From the NCBI GenBank assembly GCA_030248295.1, contig JASANH010001446.1, forward strand, positions 496,001 through 560,000: DNA of 64,000 nt, written 5' to 3'. The notes below the pieces were generated by a model. The model did no database searches, was not told where the DNA came from, and was given only the letters and a program-made list of their open reading frames with translations. Source of the stretch: Mesodorylaimus sp. YZB2_4. Taxonomy: Eukaryota > Nematoda > Enoplea > Dorylaimida > Dorylaimidae. Each line of letters opens with the position of its first letter. The first letter of the stretch is position 1. The translations under genes and the position numbers were made by a program. This document shows positions 23,158 through 35,608 of this stretch, piece by piece.

Positions 23158-24588
23158 ATGGCCTCGAGGTTGCTCGTTTCGGATGAAGCAATTGATAAAA
23201 TCGGTGCTCTGCTGTCGGACAAAAAAGCACCGTTGAAGAAACGTTTTCGCGCTTTGTTCACCCTGCGTCATTTGGGTGGCCAGCGATCGATCGATTGGAT
23301 TTCCAAGAATTTTTGTGATCAGTCAGCTCTGTTGAAACATGAACTAGCCTATTGTCTCGGTCAAATGGGAGATCATTATGCGGCGCAAGTCCTGCGTGGA
23401 GTGCTGTCGGACGAGGGACAAGAACCGATGGTGCGCCATGAGGCGGGTAAGAAACAGCTGCGTATATTGTTCGGCGTCGTGGCCAGTATAGATTTTAGGA
23501 GAAGCGTTGGGGGCACTCAGTCGAAAAGATGATTTGGACCTGTTAGAGAAGTATTCCAAAGATCCCTTCCCGGAGGTAAGGCTTTGGCATCGGCGTTGGA
23601 GGGAATGTGGAGCTGCACCGCTGTCCTAGGGCATAGGGCATTGGACAATGCAATTCCACATTTTCTGGTATGCATTTGAGGTTTTGCCTGTTGTGAGGTT
23701 TCTCGACATTATTGGGATCTGGGTGTATGACTGGAGAGAGGGATCGGTTGATCTTTCACACCACGCTAAAACCCCTCAGGGCAGCCAACCAAGTCTTCCG
23801 GCCTAGTCCATGGTTGAAACGTCACCCTGACGGGTAACTCCTCAGCTGCTGGCTCCGTGCAGAGATCAATTTCCAGTCGAGCCTCTACAGTTTGCTTCTA
23901 TTGAATTGGCAAAACATCAACAGCAGTTTCAGGTTGCGGAGACGTGCGAGTTGGCTATTCGGAGGATAAATTGGTTTCACGAAGAAGGCAAGAATGGCCA
24001 ACCATTAAATCCATACCTGTCGACAGGTGCGTAGTCTGCCTGGTTTCTGGATCAAGTTTTGTAATGGCTGTCTTAGATCCAACACCTCCATTGTCGGAGG
24101 AGAGCATTGAAAATTTGAAATTCACGTTATTGGATGCCAAGGAGCCTCTGTGGAAACGGTACCAAGCCATGTTCGCCTTAAGGAATCTCGGAACGAACGA
24201 AGCCGTTTTGGCAATTGCTGATGGCAAGTATTGTAGGGTCCAGCACGGGCAGGCTGCTAAGAGATGTGTCTGTTTAGGACTGAAATGCGAAGACAGCGCG
24301 CTGTTTCGACATGAAATCGCCTTTGTCTTGGGTCAGCTGCAGTCGCCTTTGACCGTCGACCAGTTGACGTCTCGTTTGGCATTATTGGAAGAGAACTGTA
24401 TGGTTCGACACGAATGCGCGGAGGCTTTGGGTGCCATAGCCACTGAGCAATGTCGTCGTACCTTGGAACGATATATGGACGACGTGGAACGGGTGGTACG
24501 CGAAAGCTGTGAAGTGGCTTTAGATATGTGCGAGTACGAGAACAGCGAAGAATTCCAATACGCCGATGGATTATCGGCTAGTGCGTAG
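23158..24588 (+). CDS. DOHH: Deoxyhypusine hydroxylase (5 exons, ~305 aa)
   Basis: Exons are 23158-23446, 23499-23575, 23933-24026, 24077-24223 and 24278-24588. The enzyme completes hypusine on translation factor eIF5A by hydroxylating deoxyhypusine with a di-iron centre. It is built of HEAT-like repeats in two halves. All four His-Glu iron-binding pairs are present: H61-E62 ([13 protein letters not shown]), H94-E95 (MVRHEA), H214-E215 ([13 protein letters not shown]) and H247-E248 ([13 protein letters not shown]). The length is close to human (302). The C-terminus ...[15 protein letters not shown] and FQYADGL matches the family. Intron 4 (24224-24277) is a 54-base GC-AG intron with donor GGCAAGT. 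Its length is a multiple of three with no stop, so retention would add 18 residues in frame, but the alignment favours removal. Intron 2 contains a dispersed repeat. Confidence 0.95.
23745..23840 (-). repeat. Dispersed repeat, copy 1 (DOHH intron 2)
   Basis: The reverse complement contains CCCGTCAGGGTGACGTTTCA, then GGAAGAC, TTGGCTGCCCTGA and GCGTGGTG. These blocks occur in the same order at about 47300-47410 and 57825-57920. This is a short dispersed element with no coding capacity visible. Confidence 0.65.
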
Positions 24589-25003
24589 AATATTTGTTGG
24601 TGAGAACGGGATATATGCCGTGTTGAGTTGATATTCTTTGGATCTATTAAAACTGTTTTGCTACGTGGGGTCGTTCCACCTTGATGAAAAGGTATTTCGG
24701 CAGGAAAGGCGAGGGGCGCCTCTGTTAACAGAGGTTCAACTGGCTGGCGCCTCTAACGCGCTGAAATGCGCAAGTTACCATCTGTGTATAAGCTGGTCGT
24801 AAGGTCTCGCCTGGACCAATGGCGATTGATTGCTTTTCAATATTCGGCTACAAATAATCGAAGCGAACGCCTACCTGAGCACGCATTTTACTCCCGTTGT
24901 ACATGTCGTTCAGACCAGAAACAATGAAAATAACTTTAAAGGAAACGTGACAGTAACAAACCTGCCCTCGGGGCATGAATTCGCCAGAAAAAGTGACCAC
25001 AAA
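24589..25003. other. Convergent spacer with a short palindrome
   Basis: This lies between the 3' ends of DOHH (+) and the membrane-protein gene (-). An ATTAAA near 24645 may be the DOHH polyadenylation signal. A perfect 16-base palindrome, CCTCTGTTAACAGAGG, lies at 24719-24734, flanked by GGGGCG and a second GGCGCCTCT copy near 24756. No exon is seen. Confidence 0.4.
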
Positions 25004-27742
25004 TCAATGTCGAGGCACGGACAGTTTGCTGGGATCCAGTTCAGTCACAGACTGCACCGAAGTGCTGGCTGTGCTCACGGAAGCTCGGCCAACGGCAGTA
25101 CGCCCTTCGAGCATGGTACGGGCTTTGCCTCTTTCAACGTCCAGTACAATATGGGGTGCAGCCAACGTGATCCTTCTTTTGGACGTGGGTGGTGGACGCG
25201 GATCGGAATCATCGTCGTCCAAACCATGAAGCCGTCGTTTTCGTTTTAGAATTCGTCTTCGATGCCACAAGAAGAGCTTGCTGAGGACGAAACACGAAAA
25301 GAATATGACCACGCCCATAACCAAGTAGCCGACCACTCCCACAATGACTGCTTCGAATTCCGGCCCCAAACCTAACAAGTTAGGCATAGTCGATTGGTGG
25401 GCCACTAATCGCGCAGACAGAACAATAAATTTTTGCAGCACCTCGTCGAAAGAGCCCTAGGAGATAGAAAGTTTGGTTGGCAATGAAGCAAAGCTTTTTC
25501 ACGTTCTACGTGCCGTCACGATGACTGCCATCGTTCATATGTCTGGAAAAACCAACGACCAGTGAAAAGAAGGATTGCTGGAGACTGACTAAAATCCAAA
25601 GGCCTTCGATCAATTACGTAACAGAATAGGCCAGAAGTGAGCGACAGGTGACACTAATTCATCTCAGCACATTAGCTTAACTGACGCATTCGAAGACGAA
25701 AAGCGAGAACAGTTGGCCTCTGACTTCCTACTTCTACTCGTGTGTTTTTTAAGCCGACCCTAATATGCCAGTCATAACAACAATTTGACATAGTCCTTCT
25801 CTTGCAATATACTTCGCACTTTCTTCCCTAAATCACCCCAGAAACCTTGGAGTTTTAAAAGTGCGCCTATGCTCTTGCCATGCTGGCAAAGCACATATCT
25901 TGGTGCTTGGTGGCCACACACGTATTCGATTTCCGGCAGCGCATCCTTTAATCCCGACAGCACGTTTTCCGAATGCGTGCTCACGTGATGCCATGTTTTA
26001 TTTTACGAGGAACTAAAACTATTCAAGAGGAATAAGCAGCCGGAATTAACAAATGTGAGCCTGTGTCGCACGTGCCGATGTTCATGACTGTTCAGGCAGG
26101 GACTACAAACATTTCTGTTTCTAGAAATTTGTGGATCAGTCAAAAATGTAGCCTACTGGCCGCCGCATTGTTAATGCAAGTTTGAACGACCTTTCGGCGA
26201 TGTTTTATGTAATTCTTAGGCTCTGCTGTACTGTAGCCAATCTGAAAGAATGTGGCTTCACACTGCAAATCTTCGAAATTACTCGCTCAATAAACCCATT
26301 TGAGGACCCAAGGCTATTATGTGAGCACATGCCACATACACCTTGAATTTCAGGTGAACTAGTTTATCGTGCATTTCATTGGCTCTTGTCAATCACTCAT
26401 CCAACGGTCAGCCACACCTACTGTATGTCTCTCACCAGAATCTAAATAACACAGCCTCCTCTCAATAAGCCATTCCTGAAACCTGAGCTGGTTGAAATAT
26501 AGAGGCCATAGAGCTAATTTTGAGGAAATAGTCCCTCGTTCATTTGGAGAAGATCGCTGTAACATTAAAGCCGGGGTGCAGGCTTGATCGCTGTAAATTG
26601 TGAACGTGGAAGTATTGCTACCATATTCGAGCATTGACCGATAAGATTCTGCACAGCCAACTCAGAGGTTCGGCTGGGCCAGCCCTAAAAGGATAACGCG
26701 ACTTATCCTACCAAATAAACTTTATATCATCGTTTTACACCCATGATAGCCATCCGATCCGATAACCCACCCTGTTTATGTCAGTAGTAGTTGTCTGCGC
26801 TATTCCATTCTAAACTATTGGAGAAATTTGTCCAGGGTATGAACCATGTATAAACCTACTAGTCTGCTATGTTTCTTGACTTTGCGCTCGGACAAGAGAA
26901 AGACTTTACATGGTAACGATAAGCTCTACCGATGAAAGAAGCTTTGTCATCATCTTTACCTGACAGTATTAGATGTTCAATGCACTCTAAACACTGCCCG
27001 GTAAGATGGGGTCAAAAGCCTCATGAAGGTTCTAGCATTAGACCTCCACGTGAAGAACAGAGAAAGGCGATGAAGAATTTATTACCTGTCCAGCTTCTCG
27101 ACTTCGACCATATTTGATGGATGACTGATCTGAATCGTGACCACCCAGTCAGAGTCGCCAGAACGGAGTTCAAGCAGCCGCCTACCTCGGGATCTTGTGA
27201 CAGCCGTCTTGAGTCGAATCACGCCTTCATTTTGATCGCATATCCGTATACACCTAGCTATTAGTAGAGAGTTGGCTATATCGCTTACCTCTACATCACT
27301 TATAATAATTGCCCCAGCTGGGACAGAGAGTCACTTGACGTGGTATATGTTACAAAGTGGGTGCAGTCACTTCCGTAATTGAACACATCCCGCCTCGAGG
27401 GCCATGTTGATCCGACTACAGTGTTTGTGAGTGAGCGATAAAAATAAACGACGGTCTCGGATCAAAAGTGAAAAATATGAGTGTCAAATATTCTAAACTA
27501 GTCGCTTCGAGAAGTTTGGAAAGTCCTAGAAATATTGCGAAGCTAGCTGCGCAATGAAGAGAGGTGCTTGGTCATGGGCTCGACAAGCACGCATGCTCGT
27601 CCCGTTATCCTACCTGTACGACTATTGCCCTATTCGGGCACATCTCTACGGCGTATTTACGCTGCAAACGGCTGCCACGTTCATCGCTATCGACGCCGCC
27701 CACCGAGTTCATTCCCGCAGCGGCATTTGCATGCCTCCGCAT
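25004..27742 (-). CDS. Putative small single-pass membrane protein (2 exons, ~193 aa)
   Basis: The supported part is the 3' exon, 25004-25456. It has an acceptor CTCCTAG, then a frame with one strong membrane segment (VIVGVVGYLVMGVVIFFSCF). This is followed by a very basic stretch (WHRRRILKRKRR), an acidic DDDDSD and a Ser/Thr-rich tail. The charge pattern suggests a cytoplasmic C-terminus. There is no ATG near the start of the exon, so an upstream exon is needed. The best candidate is 27614-27742 (MRRHANAAAG...AIVVQ), which ends at a GTAGGA donor in matching phase 0 and gives a 2157-base intron. That join is inferred only from phase and splice sites. I do not recognise the family. Another minus-strand frame inside the intron (25772-25984) lacks an ATG and is not included. 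Confidence 0.45.
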
Positions 27743-29498
27743 TATTTTCACAGGTAATAAAAGCGTCAAAATCTGAGCCACGCTGTGGCGAGACGGACAG
27801 TGATAAGAGTTATATCGACGCCTCGGTGAGTGCCAAGTGCTCACTGATAGGGCGAACAGAATTCTTTGCCCTGTACCTCGGGCATCTATCACATTTTGAC
27901 TAGGAAGTAGGCAGTTCTAGATAGACCAAACTTAGCCCACCAAGGTCCCCGTTCCATTCACATGGTTGGCTTAGAAAAACAGATTCGCAATACGTGTGCA
28001 CTGGGTTGGCAGTAGTAAGACGGCATAGAGCTCCGTTTTTACTTCTTGCGCGGATAATGGTTCAAGCAACACCTACTCGTACATAAAAGCTAGGAATAGG
28101 TAAGCCGGCCAATCGAAGCACTACCTACAAGCTCGACTGCCGAACCCGCTTCCAAGTTCAAAGGTACATAAAGCTGGCTAATGCTAGCATGTGCATTCTC
28201 GAGCACGGTTAGCCAAGATGCACTAAGCGGCTTCACTTCGAACCGCCACCAGTCTCGAACATAACGTTGTGTGTTTATTTTTTGTAAATTCACTCTTTTG
28301 TTTATACGTTTGACTTTGCACTGGGCCAGCAAGTAAGCCGCCCATTCGAGTGGCCTCTGAGCGCTTTTCACTTGAGCTATTCGTTAGATGCTATCGTTAA
28401 AATTCACTACACCGCGCCAGATGGATCGTAAGCCCCGAACCAGAAGACGGGGAGCACTTAGAGCCGACGACGTTAATCCAAATACATTGCGCTTTCTTGC
28501 CCAAGGCTCTCGCCACCAAGCCCCGACCCCTGATGCGCCCCGCCCACAGAGGTAGCTAGCAAGAATTCGAAGGTCAAAAAGCGCTAGTGCCAGGGAATTA
28601 ATTGGCCGGAAAATGGAGCAGAGGATAGGCTAGGCAAATTCCTTTGCAAATGCACGGTAGAAAGATGTCTCGCACTCAAATCGGAACTCTCCGTACGAAT
28701 TTACAGTAAGCTCGTCCACAATTGGATTCTCACACTAAACCGCACTTTGCGCCGAACCTGCCCAATGCGTATGACGGGGAGTAGGTGCTAGCGAATGGGG
28801 GCACGTTGATGGCGTTCAAACAAACGGTCAGACAGTTTGGGCAGAATGGCACGCAGGGGCTCGATCAAACGTTGGCGAGTGGTAGCCGAGTCGACGTCGC
28901 CGCCTTCTTCACAAGCATCTGCGCAAATATTTGTCACTTCGCTAGCCAGCACAGGTAAAGAATGGGCATGGGCTCAGGTACCGTTCGTTGGCCTAAGCTT
29001 ACATGGGGAAGCTAATTTTTACTTTTTCCTTCCCCCGACCTCGACTCAACGTTTCGGACGGCGGCTTGACGTGCAGACTAAAGAAAGCCAGCTTGGTAAA
29101 TACAAGAGGCGGATGTTAAGTTCGAGAGGGAAATGAGTGGCGATCGTAACTGGCAAAAGAAAAGCCATTTGAAAGCTTTAGGTCAAATGAATCAATGGTG
29201 GCTGCTTGTCATTGTGTCACCCAGCTGTCTCTTTCGGCTAAAGTGCCCTTCTGTACGTTACTTCCTCGGCTTTGACTTTGGGTTTGTGGCTACCAGGATT
29301 TATTTGAGGGCGGACGAAGCTACTGTGTAAAACAGAAATCAAATGCCCAGCACCAGTGCAGATAACATTTGTTCTAGCAATCCACTGAGACACGTTCAGG
29401 ACAGACTAGCATTCAGACCAAAAAATATCTAAATAACCTGTCTGTAGAAGTTATGTGCACTTAAAGATACACTAAATATCAATATCTCATTATCATGA
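27743..29498. other. Intergenic, no supported gene
   Basis: No exon chain with family support is visible on either strand. A plus-strand frame at about 28846-28957 (MARRGSIKRW..., followed by a GTAAAG) could be a first exon of something small, but I found no partner exon. The right end is the 3' flank of the receptor cyclase on the minus strand. Confidence 0.35.
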
Positions 29499-32400
29499 TC
29501 ACTCCAAATTTTCCACGTGTTCGACTTCTTCTAAGGAAGGGACAGTCAAGTAACTCTCACTGCTCTTATCCTTCAGGACATTGGCTGTCTTCCCCAAAAG
29601 CCAATAAGTGAAGAGTGCTCCTTTCCCCTGAAATTACAAATCACTTATCTGTTTATCTTTCGCAAGAGCTACTGTCAAGTCCAGACTTGCCTTCACGGAA
29701 ATCTCTCCTCTGGCCTTCGTCACGTAGCCACCGATCACTTCGGTCAAGAATCGATTGGTCTCTTCGCTTATATGTACGCACGATGGCTTTCCAGTATTTT
29801 CCAATCGATTAGCAATATTCACTGTATCACCGAATACACAGTAGCGGGGCATGGTGGTACCAACAACGCCAGCAACGCAGGGTCCTGAATGACATCGGGT
29901 AAGTAGGTTATCAAAGCATTGCAAGGAAGCACTACGTACCTGAATGTATGCCAATCCGCACTTCTAATTTCTCCTCCATCATATGCGGAATACGAAAGCT
30001 TTTGATGGAGTTGATCACATGCAGCGCCATGTCAGCCAGTTCGCTGACATGTTTGTTCCCATTGCGCTTTGGTAGACCACTGGCGCACATGTACCCATCG
30101 CCGATACTTACCACCTAGGACGACAAAAGGAGATTATCGATGTCGATTCCTCATCGCAGTTTCTACGAGCTTACCTTGTAGACGTCATACTCGGCAATAA
30201 TGTCGTCAAAGAGAGTATAGAGTTCGTTCAGAAGATTGACAGTTTGTAGAGGCGAGCTTCTTGCGGCCAGTTTCGCGAAGCCGACTACATCTATATGATT
30301 AGAAGATACACAATTATGTGTCTGCTACCACTCCTCAAAATCGAATTCTCTTACCTGAGAACAGAATCGTAGTGCTTTCAAACATCTCGGGGTCAACGGT
30401 TTGTCCGGCTTTGAGGCGGTCGGCGACCATCCTGAAATGAAGAGTGTCAAGAGGGCCCGCAGATTCTTTTCTAGTCAGCTTACTTTGGTAGAAGACGATA
30501 CAACAGTAAGTCGGATTTCTTCATTTCTTCGGTCAATTGACGAGTTCTTTCGGCCACAGTAGATTCAAGATTCCCTGCATATTTTTCCATCATTTTCAAA
30601 ACGTGATCCATCAGATTGACTGTCCTGAATCATATCGTGTGTAAAGCCAGCAGAGTTCAAGAGCAGTTACTACAACTCACCTTCCACGGCTCATTTGTCG
30701 CACGACGGATTTGACCTGCTTGAAATCAGGGCGCGATTCGGGGTCTTCCTTCCAACAGTCGTGCATCAATTGAATCATTGCCGGGTCGATATCGCTGTCA
30801 TTTTGCAGACGCACTGTTGGTCGGAAAGGCGGGCTTTCAGTGTTCGCGACGCGTCTTATCACTTCTGCAAGGCAATAAGAATATCGAGGGCATAAATCTT
30901 AAGCAATCATTGGCATGGATACCTTCGGGGGTTATTGATTCTGTGTAGTAAGGTCGGTCACGTGTGATGATTTCTTGGACAACGATGGCAAAGCTGAAAA
31001 CATCGCCTTTCATAGTACCATTGGCAGGAGGTTCACTCATTCGGAGTAGTTCTGGTGCTGTCCATAGCTTGTCTAAAGAAAAAACGTTAATCCCTTTCAC
31101 GATAAGAGGTGGATTGTGATCTGTACCTTTCGCATCAGTTGTTGGCAGTCGCATTTTATCCAAGCCATAGTCTGTGATCTTCAATGACCAGCGGCCATCA
31201 ACCACGCAGTTGCTCGAACGCAGGCGACCGTGAGACCCGAGACCACTTTCGCTCAGGTACTCCATACCCTGTCAAGAAGCACAGTGTCTGCACTAGATAA
31301 GCTGTGTCGAAGGCACGCCCGTGGACTTCATTTGAGTTTGACTCTCCTATTTCTGGCTCCTGTCAAACAGCTCACATTCCTCAACAAGTACGAATGAACA
31401 AGGGGCACCTCTGGGGTGTGTGGAGGATTGCCGGGCAGGAAGTTCTGGATTCTTAAAATTTCCCACGAGCTCGTTTTTTTGTACTTACCGATGCGAGATC
31501 TTTGATCAGAGAGTACTTGAAAAACCAGTCAAGCTTGATGTTCTCGTTGTGTACAACGTCCTAAACCAAAAACTTGCATAGCGCAATAGAAAAAGGACAC
31601 AGTAGGTTTGCTTACCTCAATGCTCCCCTTAGAGCAATACTTCCACAAGGAGATCGGATGTGGCCCATCGATGCACAAACCAATGAATGCGTTGATATTC
31701 TCATGGGACATATCACGGACCTAAATCAAAACCGCTTGCATTCGAAGCTGCAAGTCTCATCAGAAATTTCACGCCAGCTACTCACCGTTTTTAGGTGCAT
31801 GTGGTCTGACTCGGTGCTCAATACGGCGCTGACATGATGTGATTTGGCCCACACGAGCGTGTTCCGATAATGAGCAACATTTACATCACCTTTGGCAATA
31901 GCCTCAGCCGTTTCGTCTGATGCAGTCGTTGTAATTGTACGCAGTGAGCCAAGACTTTTGCTGCGACGATTCTTATCGTTCAACCAAATGACGTTTTGAT
32001 AGTTGACCTTCCACAGCATTTTGGCCATCTCCCTGACAACTAGTCGCCTTCTTACATGGTATACGACCCAGACAACGACCAGACTGAAGAAGAATGTAAT
32101 GCTGACTATTCCGATCACGATCCAGTGGGCGTCTGCAACGAAGGGATTCTGTCAATGCGAGGTCATGATTGGTCCTTCCTAAACTCACATTGCTTTGCTG
32201 ATATGCGACACTTCTCTTTTTCGAAACCGCAGTAGGGAGTGTCTTTTGGGACGAAGCCACCGCGCGGTTCCCAGATGATCTTCTCGGGTACTAGAAGATT
32301 GATGACCTATGAAGAAACCAGGTGACAACGTGACCTGTCGAGCAAGAATATATTTATTACATCGCCATCCGCCTTGTACATCAGGGCCTCAGCAATGGGT

Positions 32401-35024
32401 AGCATTCGCATGACACGATCGAAAGCTCGAATGACGAAACTTGGCTCACGGTTAGCGTTCTCGTCGATGACCACGTGACCAGAGTATCCTAAAGTAGGTT
32501 TATCCATATTGAACTCCCAATAGATATGTAAAGCAGGTGTGCACGTACCATGGAAGTTAGCTGTCTTTGACATGTTCGTGACGAAGACACCGTCCCGTAT
32601 GGACCCACCTTGCTCCAGAGTGCGGTTCAATGATAAGGCGTATAGATATAGGGCGTCGTGCAAAAATGGACTGAACAGCGAGCCCTGAAAATATGATCTT
32701 GCTGCTTTAGAACCGGCTGCCAAATGAGGACAGGGCTGGCATTATCTACAACTAGCGTAGTGGGGGGATCGAATTGGGATTACCATTTACTGTTCAGGAT
32801 TTTGTAAGTACTACAAGTTTTGAGGTGGAGTTACAACACTGGATAAACTGTCACAAATGCCCGAACTGTTGTTATGCTTAGGTACAGCGGTGATAATAAA
32901 AAGGACAACTATACACCATTATTTTCAGGAGCGATACGGCCACCTGTTCCACCTACTAGAATCCAGCAACAGTAACAGCCCACTGATTCTTTTCGATTTT
33001 CCCAAATGACAAACGAAAGCCTACGTTTTAGTCCCTGAACTCCTATTTTTGAACCTTCTCGGGACCGCGATCAAGGAGCCCACATAAAGGGCCCAAGAAG
33101 CTCTCTGGTGTAAGCTCGGGGCCCTGACTCAGCAGCTGTAGAATGCTTGTGTTTTGCTCTATACTGACTCCAACTTACGTATTGCTCGATAGGTTGATTG
33201 CTACTGTAAAAGAATGGCCACTCTTTCACTTTTCGAACCACCTCTTTCTTGAAAAAGTGGACTTCTTCGCTGCTTGCCAGTTGCATTTCAATCTGAAAAT
33301 TCCTTCTCTCAACACAGTTCCCAGGAGGCATATCTCTTTCTTACATATATGGCGGATTGGAAAGCCTTCTTGGCTTCATCGTTTCTTCCGTCAGCGTTGC
33401 TGTTGCTCTCGTAATCTATCCATAGCTCGCTACGGTTCGTGTCCCGGACATAATCGGGCAGGATGTACACATACTCGTTCGATGTCAGTCCGCGTTCTTG
33501 AGCCCTCAACATGAATCGTCGAACATCATATTCGTGTTCGATACACACGACGACAACTTAAAAGGACAAGACAACGTACAAGGCAGTCGCGAAGGGTGCA
33601 TAGAAAGAAACTTACTTCTAGCTTTCGAGGGCAAAACGTCGAGAAATTGATCGATCTCCTCGTCAGTCAAGGTGGCCCGATCGATGGCAACATTATGCGC
33701 ATTGGTAATACCTGCCGAAAAGAGCGTCTTTCTGAGTCCATCAGCAATGGAGTGGCATCGGCGTGTGGTGCCGTCGTCCGTGTATAGCATGGCTATTCGA
33801 CGCCAGTTGAAGAATAGCAACATCTCCTTCATGGCGCGTCCCATCCTAAAAAATGTGGCGATAAAGGCTACAGGCATTATTTCGTGAGGACTCTGTACCC
33901 CACCTGGTAGCTGACCCAATCGTTCTGGACATGATCGGAAAACGGTGCGTGTTGCCCAAATCAGTGCTAGTGGCAGCCCAATTGACCACTGGTATGTTGT
34001 AGTATTTGGCCATAATGGCCAGCACCATGGCGGCTAAACCAAAGCGTTAGGACAAGGGTAGTTGCGTACGTATGTCGGCACTTACTGTTCGAACATGGGG
34101 GTGCGATCACAACGTCCACTTTGTTGTTGTCTAACATGTCAACTCCGAACGATGCGGCCATAACCTCGTCGCATTCGTCAAATTGCCAGAAGAAACTAGA
34201 AAAATAAATAGTACTTTTATTTTAGATCTTCAGTTTCGATCGATTTTTTGGATGAGGATCAGGTAGATGCCGATCGGTCATGCATCAGGATTTCCTCAAG
34301 ATCTTTTGTACTGCGTCAAAACGACGTGATGTTGGCGCTGATCGTGGCCTATAATTTTCTAAATTAGCGGACATGGGCAGTCCGCTCTCTTCGCTGTCAT
34401 CATCCGGGGCTCCTATGAGGGTGCGGTCTCATTCACCTGACGCGTTCGTTGCCCCCCGAATATGGATATGGACCAGTGGCGTTCTAGAAGGTGACATTGG
34501 CGCAGAGTGCCCTGATTATCTTTACCTACCTCCAGTTTGCTCCGGGCAGCAGTTGCTCCATCCGTATGCGTTCGAGTGCCATAGTTATTGCACCGGCGGA
34601 TGTGCCGAAGCCGATCTTGCTTACCATTCCTTTCACGTTTGCGCTAGGCATCAACACTCCGACTCGAAGATTGTACTTTGAAAATGTGGGGCGTTCTGAA
34701 ATAGTGGTGAGCAGCTGCAGCAGTAGGTATGTCACAAATGCATGCTCCAGATGCCCCTAGAGATGGCAGGCAGAGCTTTGGCAACGACCCCTGTTACCTT
34801 CCCAGGATCTGCTGGAAACTGGTAAACGTACTTGTGACATTAGCCACTCCAACTTTGGACGAGCCGGACTCTCCGGCTCGGCTCTGATTCACAAGCTCAT
34901 CCTCAGCATTTCTTATCTGACGATGATGGCGCACAACTGTGGAATACTCGATGGACATGGATTCGGCATGGTGGTACAGAATTGGGAAAAAGCAAACGCA
35001 CGTAAATATGAAGAACCTGAACAT
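29499..35024 (-). CDS. Receptor guanylyl cyclase, copy 1 (22 exons, ~1122 aa)
   Basis: Exons in transcript order: 34832-35024, 34530-34695, 34086-34195, 33904-34033, 33616-33845, 33345-33556, 33179-33292, 32549-32684, 32361-32488, 32189-32306, 31786-32132, 31616-31720, 31489-31560, 31127-31268, 30923-31072, 30681-30864, 30484-30624, 30355-30431, 30175-30290, 29940-30114, 29691-29884, 29499-29627. Order of parts: signal peptide; natriuretic-receptor-like extracellular domain; one membrane helix (~516-537); kinase homology domain with a DYG in place of DFG; dimerisation coil; class III cyclase domain. Metal-binding Asp919 (FSDVVGF) and Asp963 (IGDGYM), Cys1031, Asn1038 and Arg1042 are present. 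The guanine-recognising Glu is Val959. Intron 21 uses a GC donor (AAG|GCAAGT). It would turn an extracellular signal into cyclic nucleotide, if active. The ligand is unknown. Confidence 0.92.
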
Positions 35025-35608
35025 GGCCAATCTATTTCTTCAAACTCTGCCTGATTCAAATCGCGACTGTAGCCAACCTTCATCTAACGGCCCTTATTTA
35101 AATCTTTTTTAGGCAACTTATAGTACGATCGAGAAGTTACTGTATCTTGCTTTAAAAAGTTTTAGGTCGTCTCGAGAATGTTCTACAAGCGTCCCGTTTT
35201 GGCCGATTCCGATGGGGTGTATGGCGAGGAGATGAAGCGTATCAAAATCAGCGAGGACAACACGATAATGGACAACTAGGATATCGGCACCCTGCGGAAC
35301 GTGTAAAAAGAATATGTTGATCACGACAGAACAACAAAACTGTCCAAGCCAACAAATTTAATGAGGTGATACGTGTTCAAATTTAGGCTTCAGTGAGCCC
35401 TCATAATGCAGCCCATGCTGTCATCTCATCCTCCGTGCCTCCCAGCGTGATCACGAGGTATCGATAACCAAATGTGGAAACAGCAAACGAGAGAAGGTTC
35501 TAGAGACTGCGGCAGGTCTCGGTCTCGTGGACAATTCACGGCCTCGGGACATAAAAGGTAGGGACAGAACCTGAGCGTGTCCACACCTGCTTTGAACAGC
35601 CACCGAGG
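35025..35608. promoter_or_regulatory. Divergent promoter of the receptor cyclase pair
   Basis: Only 584 bases separate the two start codons of oppositely transcribed paralogues, so both promoters and 5' untranslated regions should be here. I recognise no specific sites. A shared regulatory region that drives both genes together is an inference from the arrangement. Confidence 0.45.

Noticed and set aside
25772-25984. Minus-strand frame of 70 codons in the membrane-protein intron
   Set aside because: It starts with GTG, has a stop just upstream without a usable acceptor, and shows no motif. It remains possible but unsupported.
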